From Trypanosoma brucei gambiense DAL972 (taxonomy: Eukaryota > Euglenozoa > Kinetoplastea > Trypanosomatida > Trypanosomatidae): 64,000 nucleotides of DNA. A program made the position numbers and the translations under genes. Location: the NCBI RefSeq assembly GCF_000210295.1, contig NC_026744.1, positions 1,612,001 through 1,676,000 on the forward strand. Direction: 5' to 3'. Below the pieces are notes generated by a model. It had not been told where the DNA came from, did not search any database, and was given only the letters and a program-made list of their open reading frames with translations. Positions 10,163-20,500 of this stretch are shown here, piece by piece; the first letter of the stretch is position 1, and every line of letters starts with the position of its first letter.

Positions 10163-10802
10163 CCATCGAACTGGAGGTTGTCTAACTCTGTATCCCTTGT
10201 GTTTGAATCACTTTCTACACCAGTTGTTACTTTGTGTTACCGTTAGATCGGGATCCCTTCGCCTGTATACATGGCGCGTTGTATTTTCTATCATTTATCG
10301 ATAAAGTGCTTACGAATAATTTTCTTTACCCCTTTCCATTGTATCCGGTATTTCACCGCTAGATAAAAACGGCTCCCCACAATTTTTGTTGGCAATATTA
10401 TTCTCGCTGCTGTTCTCTTTTTCTCAAACATTAAGCACAGAACGGGTGTCAAGAAACACTCGCCCCATATTTTCCCCCTTTAGGCAGACGTCACACACAC
10501 ATTAAACGCACACACGAGTTACGTGGCGCGTTGTGTGCACTGCGTTGTGCACAATTCACCGGTTGAAAAGGCACTCCGGTTCGTAATTGACGAAGGCATC
10601 GGTGACTGAGAGGCTCACCTTCGCCCGTTTGTTTTTCTGCAAAAGTATTACCATTCTGTGGTTAACGAGACGAGGCGCTGAGTGCGTCAAGGCACGAGTG
10701 TCATATTTGCTAGTGTGGTAGAGTGGTTAAGCAGGTTCATACGGATATAGAAGAAATATAGAAGCGGTAGAGGTGAATCCAGCCTATAGGTGGATATCGT
10801 AA
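10163..10802. other. Intergenic region, EF-hand gene to 2030-residue gene
   Basis: No supported gene. A T-rich tract followed by AG at 10644-10645 is the best spliced-leader acceptor candidate for the next gene (157-nt 5' UTR). A tRNA A-box-like string near 10715 was examined and rejected. Confidence 0.45.
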
Positions 10803-13800
10803 ATGTTTGAGAGTCTGTACGAACTCTTTTCGACGTCTCCAGGTAGAACACCCTCCAATGTAGTTTGCAACAATGAGATGCCACCAGCGTTAATTGTGGT
10901 CATGCTTAAAGCTGATGAGCAGCGGTCACACACTTCACAGTCGGAGGGAGAGGGACGGAGGTTGTTGAACGGTTTGATGGCCGCCTACCCATCGTCCAAT
11001 TACATGTTTGTTATCGATGCTGCAGAAAGTACTTCGGAGGTGTTTGCAGCGGTAACTGGAGAGTACAACTTGCTTCGTGAACTTTCTCCAAAATTCTGCT
11101 ACGTGGTGTTTGCGGCACTTCGGGACCCCGAAGTGGTTGTTCCTTGCACCAGCGTGTTTAACCCGGCGTGGGTCGGTGAGTTGCGTCGGATGTTGGATGG
11201 TTTACGTAACCCTCGTCACATGGTGGCAGAGTTACTGCTGCGTAAGGAATTGTGCATGCAGTTGGAGGGGCTTCTTCGGTTTACGGCGGAATGTCGATGG
11301 ATAGGCGATGAATCGCTTTCTGCAAAACTTTCACGCCTGGTGGATTCCCGTGTCACTGATTTGAGCAGTAGTAAGAATTACTCCGCGCCTTCCTGCGGAG
11401 GGCTGCAGGTTAGCTGTATTTCCATGCTCAAGGAAGGTGAAGAAGCGGGTTCCCCTCCGCTAGTCCTCCAAACCGGGATTCGCATACGGGGCGTTGTACC
11501 CGACTTAACTAGGTCGTTAAGACTGTCAGACTGCAATGAACGAGAATATAGTCCCCCACTACTGCTCGTCGTACTGCACGCAGGGGAATCTATTAGGGAA
11601 AATATCGTGGATGGCAGCGTTGGGCGGGATTCGTCGGTGCAGGAATTGGATTGCTTGTTACAGCAGTTAAGTTCTAGTGATGAAGTTTTTGTGTCGCTTG
11701 GTGGCTATGTGGTCGTTCCCCTATGCTCTGCCGCCGCGGCGAGGAAGCAGTGGCTCGATACAAAAGAGGTTCTGACAAGAAGGGTAACGTATGATGGTGC
11801 TGACTCCCATGCTCTAATTCGGGAAATGTTGACTCAGGCACTTCTCCCTTTGAGGAAATGGCACAGAAAGCATCACACTCCTGCGGAAGATGAAAAATCA
11901 AATTCCCCAAGGAGCAGGGTAGCAATATTGTTTTACACACCTCAAGAACCGTGTTCTGTGCACCAGTGTGTGCATTCGATTGTTCGTCAACAACTCGCTT
12001 TCCTTCAGGTGCCACTATTTTGTATCACAACTCCGGTTGGCGTTGATACCGCTTACAAACTACTAGATATCAGCAGTACGAGTGGTGAGCGTTGTATTTG
12101 CACCCTTGAAGCAAGTTGCACCGCCAATGTCAACCACGATAGCGAGTGTGGTGGTAAGGGTCAAGCGTGTTACGGGGTGCTGGGATCATCCACGGGTGAG
12201 CGAGTCGCCCAGGCGGCACTAACAGCAATTCGTAGCGTCACTCACCTTGGTGTTTCTGTCACCGTGCATTCTATCGACAACTCAACAGAAGACACACGCT
12301 TCGAAGTTGGTGACCTACGCCAGGGTTTGGACACCACGGTGCTTATCTCTCGACCGGTGCAGAACCCGGATCGGGGGGCGTGTGCGAAGCACCAACTTAC
12401 AATATTAGCTTATTCTGTTGATAAGAGCAGGTATGACATTGTACGTTTCATGCCTTCAGAAACTGTGAAAGAGGTGCCTTCCTCTGAGCACTCATGGTGG
12501 AGCCAGGTTGAAATTGCCGGGAGGTTGCTGAAATCCATGCCTTCCAAAGCACCCCCAAGTGTCTCACAGCTTGGAAACACTTTGATGCAACATTCTGAGG
12601 AGGTGCCATCTCTTGGGGGACTGGCCGAACAACAGCACAAGCTGGTCGAGTGGCTTCTCTCCAACTACGGTACACAAGAACTGGAGGGCACACCTTATAC
12701 ATTGGTGATTGGATGGTGCCCGTCCCCTTATATGGGCAACGGAAGCACCGAAGAGGAGGACGGGTGGCCAACTAGTAGTGGGTACCTTTCAGCGTCTCCA
12801 TGCATAGCGGACCCTTTGGTAGAGCTTCGGTGGACAAACTTTCCCTTCTGCGACGGCGCGCCGGTAACGACAATATCAGCGATCATAAGTCGAACGTTTC
12901 CCTTTGAGGCACTTGTGGAGAGTACTGCTTCCAACTCGCTCGCGCTTGAAACGCTTAGAAACGACTCTGCCGAAATCCGTCTCGCGTCCATGAAACACAT
13001 CCCTGAACTGAGGGAGGCGCGGGCGCGCATCGTTGCATTTCTTAGCGTGGATACGTCGACTGGTGCCATGTCGCTACAACAGCTTGTGCCAGCGAAGACG
13101 GAAGACGATGTCAAAGGTGGTATGTTGCACACCTTTAGGTCCCTTCGGTTACATCAAATGTACTGTGTGGTGCACCTCGCACTGCGATGTTCGCTTGACT
13201 CGTCGTTCTTCATGCAAAATGATGTTATCATTGCAGATGGTATTACATTTATAACCCCAAGAGCAAGCGTACACGATGTAAGAGTTACTACCGTAACTCA
13301 CTGCAGGGCAGATGTGGAGTGGAAGGGGACAGCAACATCTGTGAGAATAGAATGTAAACCCATGAAATGGATCTCAACTCAAAAAAATAGTGAGCGGTCA
13401 CCCGGCGGAATATCCGATGTAACAGATAGTGAAGTGGTTGGAGCAGACGGTGCCACCACAATTGTAGAGTACTCTTGCGACGGGTTCCAAGCCGCGGTCG
13501 CGGGGCTACAACCCTTCACGCTATATCACCTGCGTGTGACGCCCATTGGGGATTCAACCCACGGTGCGATGATTAGGGAGAAACTGGAGGAAGGGGAAGC
13601 GTACTTTGCTACGTGTGTAGATGCAGGCGTCATCGATACCCTTAGCGTAGAATCCATCGTGCCAGATAGTGAGACACTGAAACTAACAGTTGCTCATCCC
13701 GTCCTTTGCAAAACAGCCGCCATTAGTCGCACACGCTCACTGGTACTCACAATAACTCCCACCATGTCAATGAGCAACTCTCTGGACAAAGAAAAGCCAC

Positions 13801-16800
13801 TTCAAATGAGACGTAGGAAATTTTCTGAGGGCGAAAGTGTGGTGACAACATTTACCTTACAGAAAGTGGAACGTGTACAAGTTTGCATTGAGTTCAACAT
13901 GAAGTTGTGTTTCGGGCATGTTTACCTGGAAGAAACATCTAGTACCTGTAGTCACACGTGTGGTAGTGATGATAATGATGCGCAGTACATAGACGACAGT
14001 GGACAAGTGCGCGGCGTATGTGTGTGGTTTGCTAGGGGTGTGTCATCATGGACAAAGGAGGTTGCGCTGTGTGGTAATAGCTCCCCCAGGTCGTTAAGTG
14101 CACCTCCCATGTGCTCATCGCCGACGCAACTTTTGGATGGCTACCGCATCAGTCGTTCCGACACGCCGTTTGCTGAGATGCGTAGTGATTTCAAAGCTTC
14201 AAGCGATCTTAAGGAACACTCCACAGAGGAGAATGTGGTGGTTACGGAAGGGAAGGAAGGATGTGGAGAAATGGAGTGGAGCGAGTCAAGTATTGTTTCA
14301 GTATCTCACGAAAAACGGTTATCAAAATATGTAGTGGATGACAGTGACCCCAGCACCACCGGTGAAGCGACAAGGTCGTTGTATTGTGTCTTTTCGAAAG
14401 ATCCCACATTCAGAGGAGTGCGTTTTTTAACGGACATGAGTTCTCAGGTGCTGTTAGCCAGTTTTGCTGTGGGTGGTAACAGTAGCGGATACATCTCGGC
14501 TGTGATCATGCCCCTAAATGTTTCAGTCGATAATCTTGACGGTGACAACACCTCATTAAAAGTGAGTTACGCGCACGTTGATCGTGAGCGGCCGGTGACG
14601 GTAAAACTTGTTCAGCACCTCGAGCAACGGTACCAACGTGTCGGAAGAAAAACCATGCACTTATATGCTGTAACCGACGTTTGTTGCCGTAGCCGTGAGG
14701 AAGTGCTTGGGGTGAACGGTGTTAAAACTAAGAAAATGTTGCTTTCATGGACCTGTGGCGCCCAACAGGAGGGGTCTTCTCTCTTCGTGCTTATAGGCAG
14801 CAAGAGATACAAACCGAAACCAAACAATACATTATTGATAGATTGCAACGACACGCTCGTTGCAGCTCCTGTGTGCTTCTGTGGTTCTAACATCATCAAA
14901 GAAACATGTTCCATATACTTGGTTCCGCCACCTCCACCTTTATCGTCGCAATACTGCACAGTGAGGGCCGTAAAAGATGAAGCTTTGCATATTTTTATCA
15001 CGGAGAAGTATTGCGTTCTATTGTATCGATGCCTTGCTTGTGTGAGTGATTTAATAATGGTGTTACTTCATGTGGGTGGTGACAACGCCACCGAACTTCC
15101 CTGTTCACAACAAAAAGTGAGTGGTGGGGAAACGGGAGTACATCTGCAGGTACCGTTGGATGCAGTGGATCCGGAAAAAAACACAGTTGAACTCTGCGTC
15201 GAAGTTCGAGTTAGAAATTCTGCTTGTTGTATTGGGGACAACCCTTCAGTCTCGGATTGGAGGGATCGCACTGGTTTCGGCGGGAGTGGTAGCTCAAGTA
15301 GTTTGATCAGTACTAACATTTTGAAGGGGCGTCGTCAGCAACCTATTCTACTCATCCCGTGGAGCGCCTCTGAATCTTTTGATGTACCTGTAGCATCCAG
15401 CACCTTGATCAAAAACCTTCAGGTGACCGAGCTCCACTCTACAAGAGCCAAATTATCGTGGACAACAGTTCCTTACAAGGAGACAGCGGACGAAAAACTT
15501 GGTGTGTTTTTGACGGTACAGTGTGCAGCGGCGGAGGGACATGTTAAGAAATACAAAGAATACGTCGTTTGCTCTGCACGATCTTTCCTTTTGCGCGGTC
15601 TCCTTCCTGCAACGCCATACCATGTCGAGTTGTCCCTGGACGGTGGATGCCCACCCGGTCGTGTTGTATTTGTTACACCGCAGGATATGGAAGATAATGT
15701 GCTGCGCAAATTGATACCGTCAATTACGGCGGTGTGGGCATCACGAAGAGGGAGAAACTGGCAACACGTCATGAGGGCAGCTTGCGGGGGGACGGATAAC
15801 GCGGAACAGCAGCGTTTCGTGCGTCTTCAATTGGATATTCCAAATGTGGAAAGCAAACACTGGACCGTATCCCCATGTTCTGCACAAATTATAAAGGAGG
15901 AAATTAGCGGCTGTGGCACCTTGCGACTTGCAGTGACTGCCAAAGTCCAGGTACTACTTGTGGCCAAGTCGGGGAAGTTGCTGCAAATGTGGAGTACTGT
16001 AAGCGGGACCCAGAGCCAAACAGTGTCTTTTGCTTTTCCGGTTTGTGGGGGAAATCCGGCTGCGAGTTGGCCTCATATTGAACTGAGAATGGACTCGTTT
16101 GCACAGTTTAGCTCAGCGGCAACGGAGGACGAAACAGGTGATGAAGTATCCCCAAGCGTTGACCAAGACTCTTGGTCATTTAGTGAAAAAGACAAAATAA
16201 GTGACCTAAGAGCAGGCCACTTGGTTAGCCGGAAGCACCTCGGCGATAGAACCAACTGTCCCTTTGCCAACAGCCATGTCACTGTGCACCTTGTTGGGTG
16301 CCCTCAATTGATTAAGGTGGACGAAAACTGCTGTGTAGTTGAGTGGAGTGGTTCTTGTTCGGGTTACGCGATTCATTGGCGAGTTGGACCCTCGGGTGTC
16401 GTTAATACGGAACACATTGAGGCAGAGCGCAAACAAAAACCGAGCATAACGGTTGATGTTTCAGCGTTGGATACGGTTGTGCTCCTTTTCTCTCTGCATG
16501 GGGCAGATTGTGCCTCCAACTGTGTACTCTTCGCTGTATTAGTCCCTCCAAAAGTCAGCAAGCAGATTGGCTGTTGTTGCGAAACGACACGAGGACTGTC
16601 CGTACCAACGTCACCTCGATGTTCCAACAAAGGATTGATAAAGGTGGATTACACACGTGGGGGTCAACCCGGTTCTACCTTAACCGACGGTGAGTCTTTG
16701 GGACAGAACGGTGTAAGTGGTGTTAGCGGTGGACTTTGTTGCACTGCATCCGTTGTTGATACCTCTAGTCTTGAGTGGCGGGAGGGCTTCAAGGGGTTGC

Positions 16801-16895
16801 TGAAGGATGAGGTTTGCTGCATGCTACTCCCGTTTCCTATGGAAGTCGTGTGGTTGAATCCTGTCGTGACAGCCTTCTACTCTCGTAGGACTTAA
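10803..16895 (+). CDS. Very large hypothetical protein with FN3-like segments
   Basis: The 2030-residue open frame from ATG 10803 is the longest in the window, and I do not recognise its family. Residues ~20-150 look like an alpha/beta domain with repeated hydrophobic strands (LIVVMLKAD, YMFVIDAAE, CYVVFAALRDP). A similar arrangement of strands recurs in residues ~245-430 (LLLVVLHAGES, VAILFYTPQEP). Three segments have fibronectin type III character: ~825-935 (ADVEWKG ... VAGLQPFTLYHLRVTPIG), ~1535-1625 (AKLSWTTV ... LLPATPYHVEL) and a weaker one at ~1832-1906 (CCVVEWSGSCSGYAIHW). There is no signal peptide or clear membrane span, so an intracellular scaffold is more likely than a surface protein. 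Cysteines are frequent throughout. The coding call is secure; every function call is open. Confidence 0.85.
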   Translation: MFESLYELFSTSPGRTPSNVVCNNEMPPALIVVMLKADEQRSHTSQSEGEGRRLLNGLMAAYPSSNYMFVIDAAESTSEVFAAVTGEYNLLRELSPKFCYVVFAALRDPEVVVPCTSVFNPAWVGELRRMLDGLRNPRHMVAELLLRKELCMQLEGLLRFTAECRWIGDESLSAKLSRLVDSRVTDLSSSKNYSAPSCGGLQVSCISMLKEGEEAGSPPLVLQTGIRIRGVVPDLTRSLRLSDCNEREYSPPLLLVVLHAGESIRENIVDGSVGRDSSVQELDCLLQQLSSSDEVFVSLGGYVVVPLCSAAAARKQWLDTKEVLTRRVTYDGADSHALIREMLTQALLPLRKWHRKHHTPAEDEKSNSPRSRVAILFYTPQEPCSVHQCVHSIVRQQLAFLQVPLFCITTPVGVDTAYKLLDISSTSGERCICTLEASCTANVNHDSECGGKGQACYGVLGSSTGERVAQAALTAIRSVTHLGVSVTVHSIDNSTEDTRFEVGDLRQGLDTTVLISRPVQNPDRGACAKHQLTILAYSVDKSRYDIVRFMPSETVKEVPSSEHSWWSQVEIAGRLLKSMPSKAPPSVSQLGNTLMQHSEEVPSLGGLAEQQHKLVEWLLSNYGTQELEGTPYTLVIGWCPSPYMGNGSTEEEDGWPTSSGYLSASPCIADPLVELRWTNFPFCDGAPVTTISAIISRTFPFEALVESTASNSLALETLRNDSAEIRLASMKHIPELREARARIVAFLSVDTSTGAMSLQQLVPAKTEDDVKGGMLHTFRSLRLHQMYCVVHLALRCSLDSSFFMQNDVIIADGITFITPRASVHDVRVTTVTHCRADVEWKGTATSVRIECKPMKWISTQKNSERSPGGISDVTDSEVVGADGATTIVEYSCDGFQAAVAGLQPFTLYHLRVTPIGDSTHGAMIREKLEEGEAYFATCVDAGVIDTLSVESIVPDSETLKLTVAHPVLCKTAAISRTRSLVLTITPTMSMSNSLDKEKPLQMRRRKFSEGESVVTTFTLQKVERVQVCIEFNMKLCFGHVYLEETSSTCSHTCGSDDNDAQYIDDSGQVRGVCVWFARGVSSWTKEVALCGNSSPRSLSAPPMCSSPTQLLDGYRISRSDTPFAEMRSDFKASSDLKEHSTEENVVVTEGKEGCGEMEWSESSIVSVSHEKRLSKYVVDDSDPSTTGEATRSLYCVFSKDPTFRGVRFLTDMSSQVLLASFAVGGNSSGYISAVIMPLNVSVDNLDGDNTSLKVSYAHVDRERPVTVKLVQHLEQRYQRVGRKTMHLYAVTDVCCRSREEVLGVNGVKTKKMLLSWTCGAQQEGSSLFVLIGSKRYKPKPNNTLLIDCNDTLVAAPVCFCGSNIIKETCSIYLVPPPPPLSSQYCTVRAVKDEALHIFITEKYCVLLYRCLACVSDLIMVLLHVGGDNATELPCSQQKVSGGETGVHLQVPLDAVDPEKNTVELCVEVRVRNSACCIGDNPSVSDWRDRTGFGGSGSSSSLISTNILKGRRQQPILLIPWSASESFDVPVASSTLIKNLQVTELHSTRAKLSWTTVPYKETADEKLGVFLTVQCAAAEGHVKKYKEYVVCSARSFLLRGLLPATPYHVELSLDGGCPPGRVVFVTPQDMEDNVLRKLIPSITAVWASRRGRNWQHVMRAACGGTDNAEQQRFVRLQLDIPNVESKHWTVSPCSAQIIKEEISGCGTLRLAVTAKVQVLLVAKSGKLLQMWSTVSGTQSQTVSFAFPVCGGNPAASWPHIELRMDSFAQFSSAATEDETGDEVSPSVDQDSWSFSEKDKISDLRAGHLVSRKHLGDRTNCPFANSHVTVHLVGCPQLIKVDENCCVVEWSGSCSGYAIHWRVGPSGVVNTEHIEAERKQKPSITVDVSALDTVVLLFSLHGADCASNCVLFAVLVPPKVSKQIGCCCETTRGLSVPTSPRCSNKGLIKVDYTRGGQPGSTLTDGESLGQNGVSGVSGGLCCTASVVDTSSLEWREGFKGLLKDEVCCMLLPFPMEVVWLNPVVTAFYSRRT

Positions 16896-17365
16896 TCTGT
16901 TGAGCATTTCTCCGTATCTTAACCAACGTGCAAGCAGGAACGACATTCTTAGACGCGTGAAAACTGACCTGATTTATTTTTCCCGTTTCTATTTCTTGTA
17001 GGGGTGGTGGAGGGCATCGTTGCACGTCACACATTATTTCACGTGTGTGGGCAATGTAACTTTGTTCCTCCGCATAGCTTATGTTTTGCTCAATGACCTA
17101 ATTACGTACGTTTCCTCATTTGCACCTTTCCAACATTATTTTCTTACGCGTTGTTATTTTTGCCGTTTCCACTGACTTCTCGGGTCTTGTGGAATTATTT
17201 TATTGATTTTGTTCGGGTTTGGGGGACATCTTTTGTGAATGTTCATGATCCAAAGGTGCCTAACACATTTCCTATTCACTCTCCTCTATTTTTAGGGATG
17301 TTCTAACACCCCTTCCACACCAATGCGCATAGGAAACATATTTGTGTACGTATAATTGGTCGCGA

Positions 17366-17404
17366 CTCTTTTTTTTTACTTGTTTCATTTTCCCTGTTCG
17401 CTAG
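17366..17404 (+). promoter_or_regulatory. Upstream predicted spliced-leader acceptor of the mtRNAP gene
   Basis: A long T/C tract ends with AG at 17403-17404. Use of this site would place the in-frame ATG at 17456 first in the mRNA, adding 43 residues before the ATG at 17585. Confidence 0.4.
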
Positions 17405-17505
17405 CTCTCACCGCTTAGTTTCGTTGTCATATCTTTTCCTTCGCTATATTTGTGTATGTGTATGACAGTTGTGCATGACGATCCTATTATTTGTTGCCAT
17501 CTTTA

Positions 17506-17555
17506 CTCCGCTTCCACCTCTGTTCCTTTTATTGCTTCAATGGCTAATGCTAAAG
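17506..17555 (+). promoter_or_regulatory. Downstream predicted spliced-leader acceptor of the mtRNAP gene
   Basis: A second pyrimidine tract (about 17506-17536) is followed by its first AG at 17554-17555. An mRNA spliced here would start translation at 17585, directly at an Arg-rich mitochondrial-type presequence. Confidence 0.4.
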
Positions 17556-17584
17556 AATTAAATTTTGTTTGGCACCGCCAGGTA

Positions 17585-20500
17585 ATGCGGCGGTTGAGTC
17601 TGGCACCGATAAAGTGGTCGGCCATTGCGCAGCGGTGGGGCACACGTGGCACTGACGTTCCTAGCCGTGCCAAAGGAGCAATAAAATCCCCAAAGTCGAG
17701 GAAGTCACGCCTTCCGTACGTGGAGGTGGGGGAGCGGACCGATCGAATGAAGGAGTTCGTAAGCAGTGGTACGGATGACAACAGTGGTGATAGTGACAAC
17801 AACCATAACAGCGTTAAGAGTATAAACAATACCGACTGCAGGAACAAGGGCACAGATGGCGGTGGAGAAATTGATATGGACACCGTAGCAGGAACTGACG
17901 CCTTCACGCCAACTGTAGATATGGAAGAAGGCTATGGAGCTCCTGTTATGGCAACAACGGGCAGCACATCCAGTGAGAGTGTGCTCTCTGTTATTGATGT
18001 GTTGTGCGACGACCTCTTCTCCTGCAAAACTGACGTGCTGAAATCATTCGCACGTACACGCTCGGTATCTGGATCAACAAAGTCAGAACTCGTCATGAAT
18101 CTTATTGACCTCGCTAATCGTGAGGCTCACGGAGAAAGTCAGGATCTCAGTATCACGAAACGAGTGCTAGGGGATGTCTTCAACGAAGAAGTGCGTGTGA
18201 GTGGCGTGCGCTCGCAATGGACCAACAAATCACTTGAGGCCTCCCATATTGAGATGGCGTGTGATAACCATCTGAAGTTTGAAGCGATGAGTTACACACA
18301 AAAGACACTTATGGTGCGTCGAAACGCCTCAGAATCATCGCGGGTTCTACGTAAGCTCATACGTCCCTTTCAGCAGGACTACAACCGAGTAGCCGAAGCG
18401 GCTGTGGGCGGGGTTTTTCGTAACTTCAAGGCGGAAGCTGATCAGTTGGTTAACTCTATGATGGCGTCGGAAATAGTCACTCCTTTCTCCTCTTTCCTTG
18501 TCTCCTACGTGCGTTTTGCGACGTCAGGGAACCTGCTGACGCGGACAAACGTGATTGAGCGTTTGGAGCAACTGGAACTTGTGCAGATCGCAATGGATGA
18601 GGACAGTGACGCGGTACTACAGCGCCTTATGGCCCTTCTTGATGACGTTGTAGCGGAGGTGGAGCGGCGGGCACTTTGCTTCGGCGGAAAGCGCACATCA
18701 TGGGGAACAGAAACACCTGAAGTGCTGCGTTGTTCCATCCAAGCCTTTAGTGACAGCACCGCTCAGCAGCATGAAGATCTCGGTGAGCGTGTCCCAGCGT
18801 GGGTGCACGATTTGGTCCGAATGTTCAATAACTGGGAAGCCATTGTACGAACGGATATCCCTGTCCTGGAGGACGTACCGCGTTACGTGTTTGATTGCAT
18901 CCTCAGCGGGGTAGTTTGCTATCACTTGCTTCAGAAGATATACGGTGATATTATTTCTCCCACCGATGTTCCGCCCACAGTACGGGGGGCGGTAAAGCGC
19001 GCCATGGAGGCGCATTTCAAAGATGAGGAAAAAGCTGGTCATGCACTAGCAAAATTATTTGCTTATGTGCAGGCGCCCGGTGACTCCGGTGTTGTAAAAG
19101 CGGAGTTCTTTCCCGCAGTTCTTTCCCAAATGCAGGGTGCCTTTCATGATGTTGGGCAAAGCACACTTCACAATGTCCGCACGGCAATTGTATTGCGGGA
19201 AATATGTGCTACGGTATCCCGGTGCACCCGCACTTGCGGACTTTTTCACATGCTGGTTAAACTCACAGAGGACTTGAGGTTTCAGTTCCGTTTCAGCACA
19301 ATATTTAAGAAGCTTAACGGAAGAGATCGCACGACAATTCGTACCAAATATAGTATTAACATGGTGAAGACGTTAGAGTATTTTGAGCAAGAGTACGCCG
19401 TGACGCCTACCTCCACGAAGGCAGTTGGATTTATTGTTATATTACTGTTGCACATGTCCATGTGTAGTGGAGCTGCTTCAGGACACGGTACCAAAGCTGT
19501 GCTCGAACGCTATATTAGTGTCACCAACAAGGAGGAGTTTAGCATAATTTCAATCTCGGACCTGGAGGCGACGCATGTTCGAGACTTGCGCGTTGCCTTC
19601 CCTCCGCAGCTTTCCTATAATTCATGGCTTCACCAGTCGGATACGAAGGATAAATCCGTTTATAACGTGCTTCCTTCAGTTGCGGTGAAGGGGTCAACAA
19701 ATCAAGCTATGATTATCTCACAGGCGCCGATGATGAAGGCTTTAGATGCGATATCACGTGTGCCCTGGCGAATTAGCAAATATATGCTCCACGTGCAGGA
19801 AGCCATTGTTCGTGAAGGCTACGGTTTTGGAAAGATACGACCAGCATTTTATCCATTGCATTACTGTGCGAAGAGCCGTGGTGACATTTCCTATGAATCA
19901 ACAGGGATGGATGACGACGACGATAAAACTGAGGTGTACAACCTTCAGCAACGTCGTGAGTACGAACTTCAGCAAGATGAAGACTGGAAAAACCTTTCAG
20001 AGTTGCGCAGTAACCGCATTCACTATCTTCAAGCCCTTCGTCAAGCGCGCTCGCTAGTTCAGTTTTCGCACATTTACTTTCCCAACAGTATGGACTTTCG
20101 TGGTCGTATGTACCCACTTCCCGGTCGGTTGAACCACACGGGTTCCGACCCATTCCGTGCGTTGCTTGAGTATGCGGAACCGAAACCTCTGGGGAAGGAG
20201 GGTCTCTACTGGTTGAAGGTCCACTTAGCCAACAAGATGGGAATGAGCAAGCTGTCATTTGATGAACGTGTACATTATGTCAACGAGCATATCGATGATG
20301 TTGTGTGCAGTGCTGAGCAACCATTGTACGGTGATAAATGGTGGCAAGAGGCGGCGGAACCCATGCAGTGCCTAATGGCATGCAAAGAGCTGGCTGATGC
20401 ACTTAAATGCTCGCAGGGGCCGGAGAACTTTTTATCGCGTATTCCTGTCGCCGTTGACGGTAGTTATAACGGTCTGCAGCATTATTCGGCCATTGGTCGG

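Larger units (their letters stand above)
16896..17584. other. Intergenic region and 5' leader of the mitochondrial RNA polymerase gene
   Basis: No separate gene. Two strong pyrimidine tracts are present: 17366-17398 followed by AG at 17403-17404, and ~17506-17536 followed by AG at 17554-17555. The frame of the polymerase is open upstream to ATGs at 17456, 17462 and 17540, so part of this interval may be translated if the upstream acceptor is used. Confidence 0.5.

Noticed and set aside
10710..10785. A-box-like TGGTAGAGTGG followed by GGTGAATCC, resembling tRNA promoters.
   Set aside because: The B box lacks the GTTC core and no acceptor stem can be drawn. It lies in the 5' leader of the large gene.
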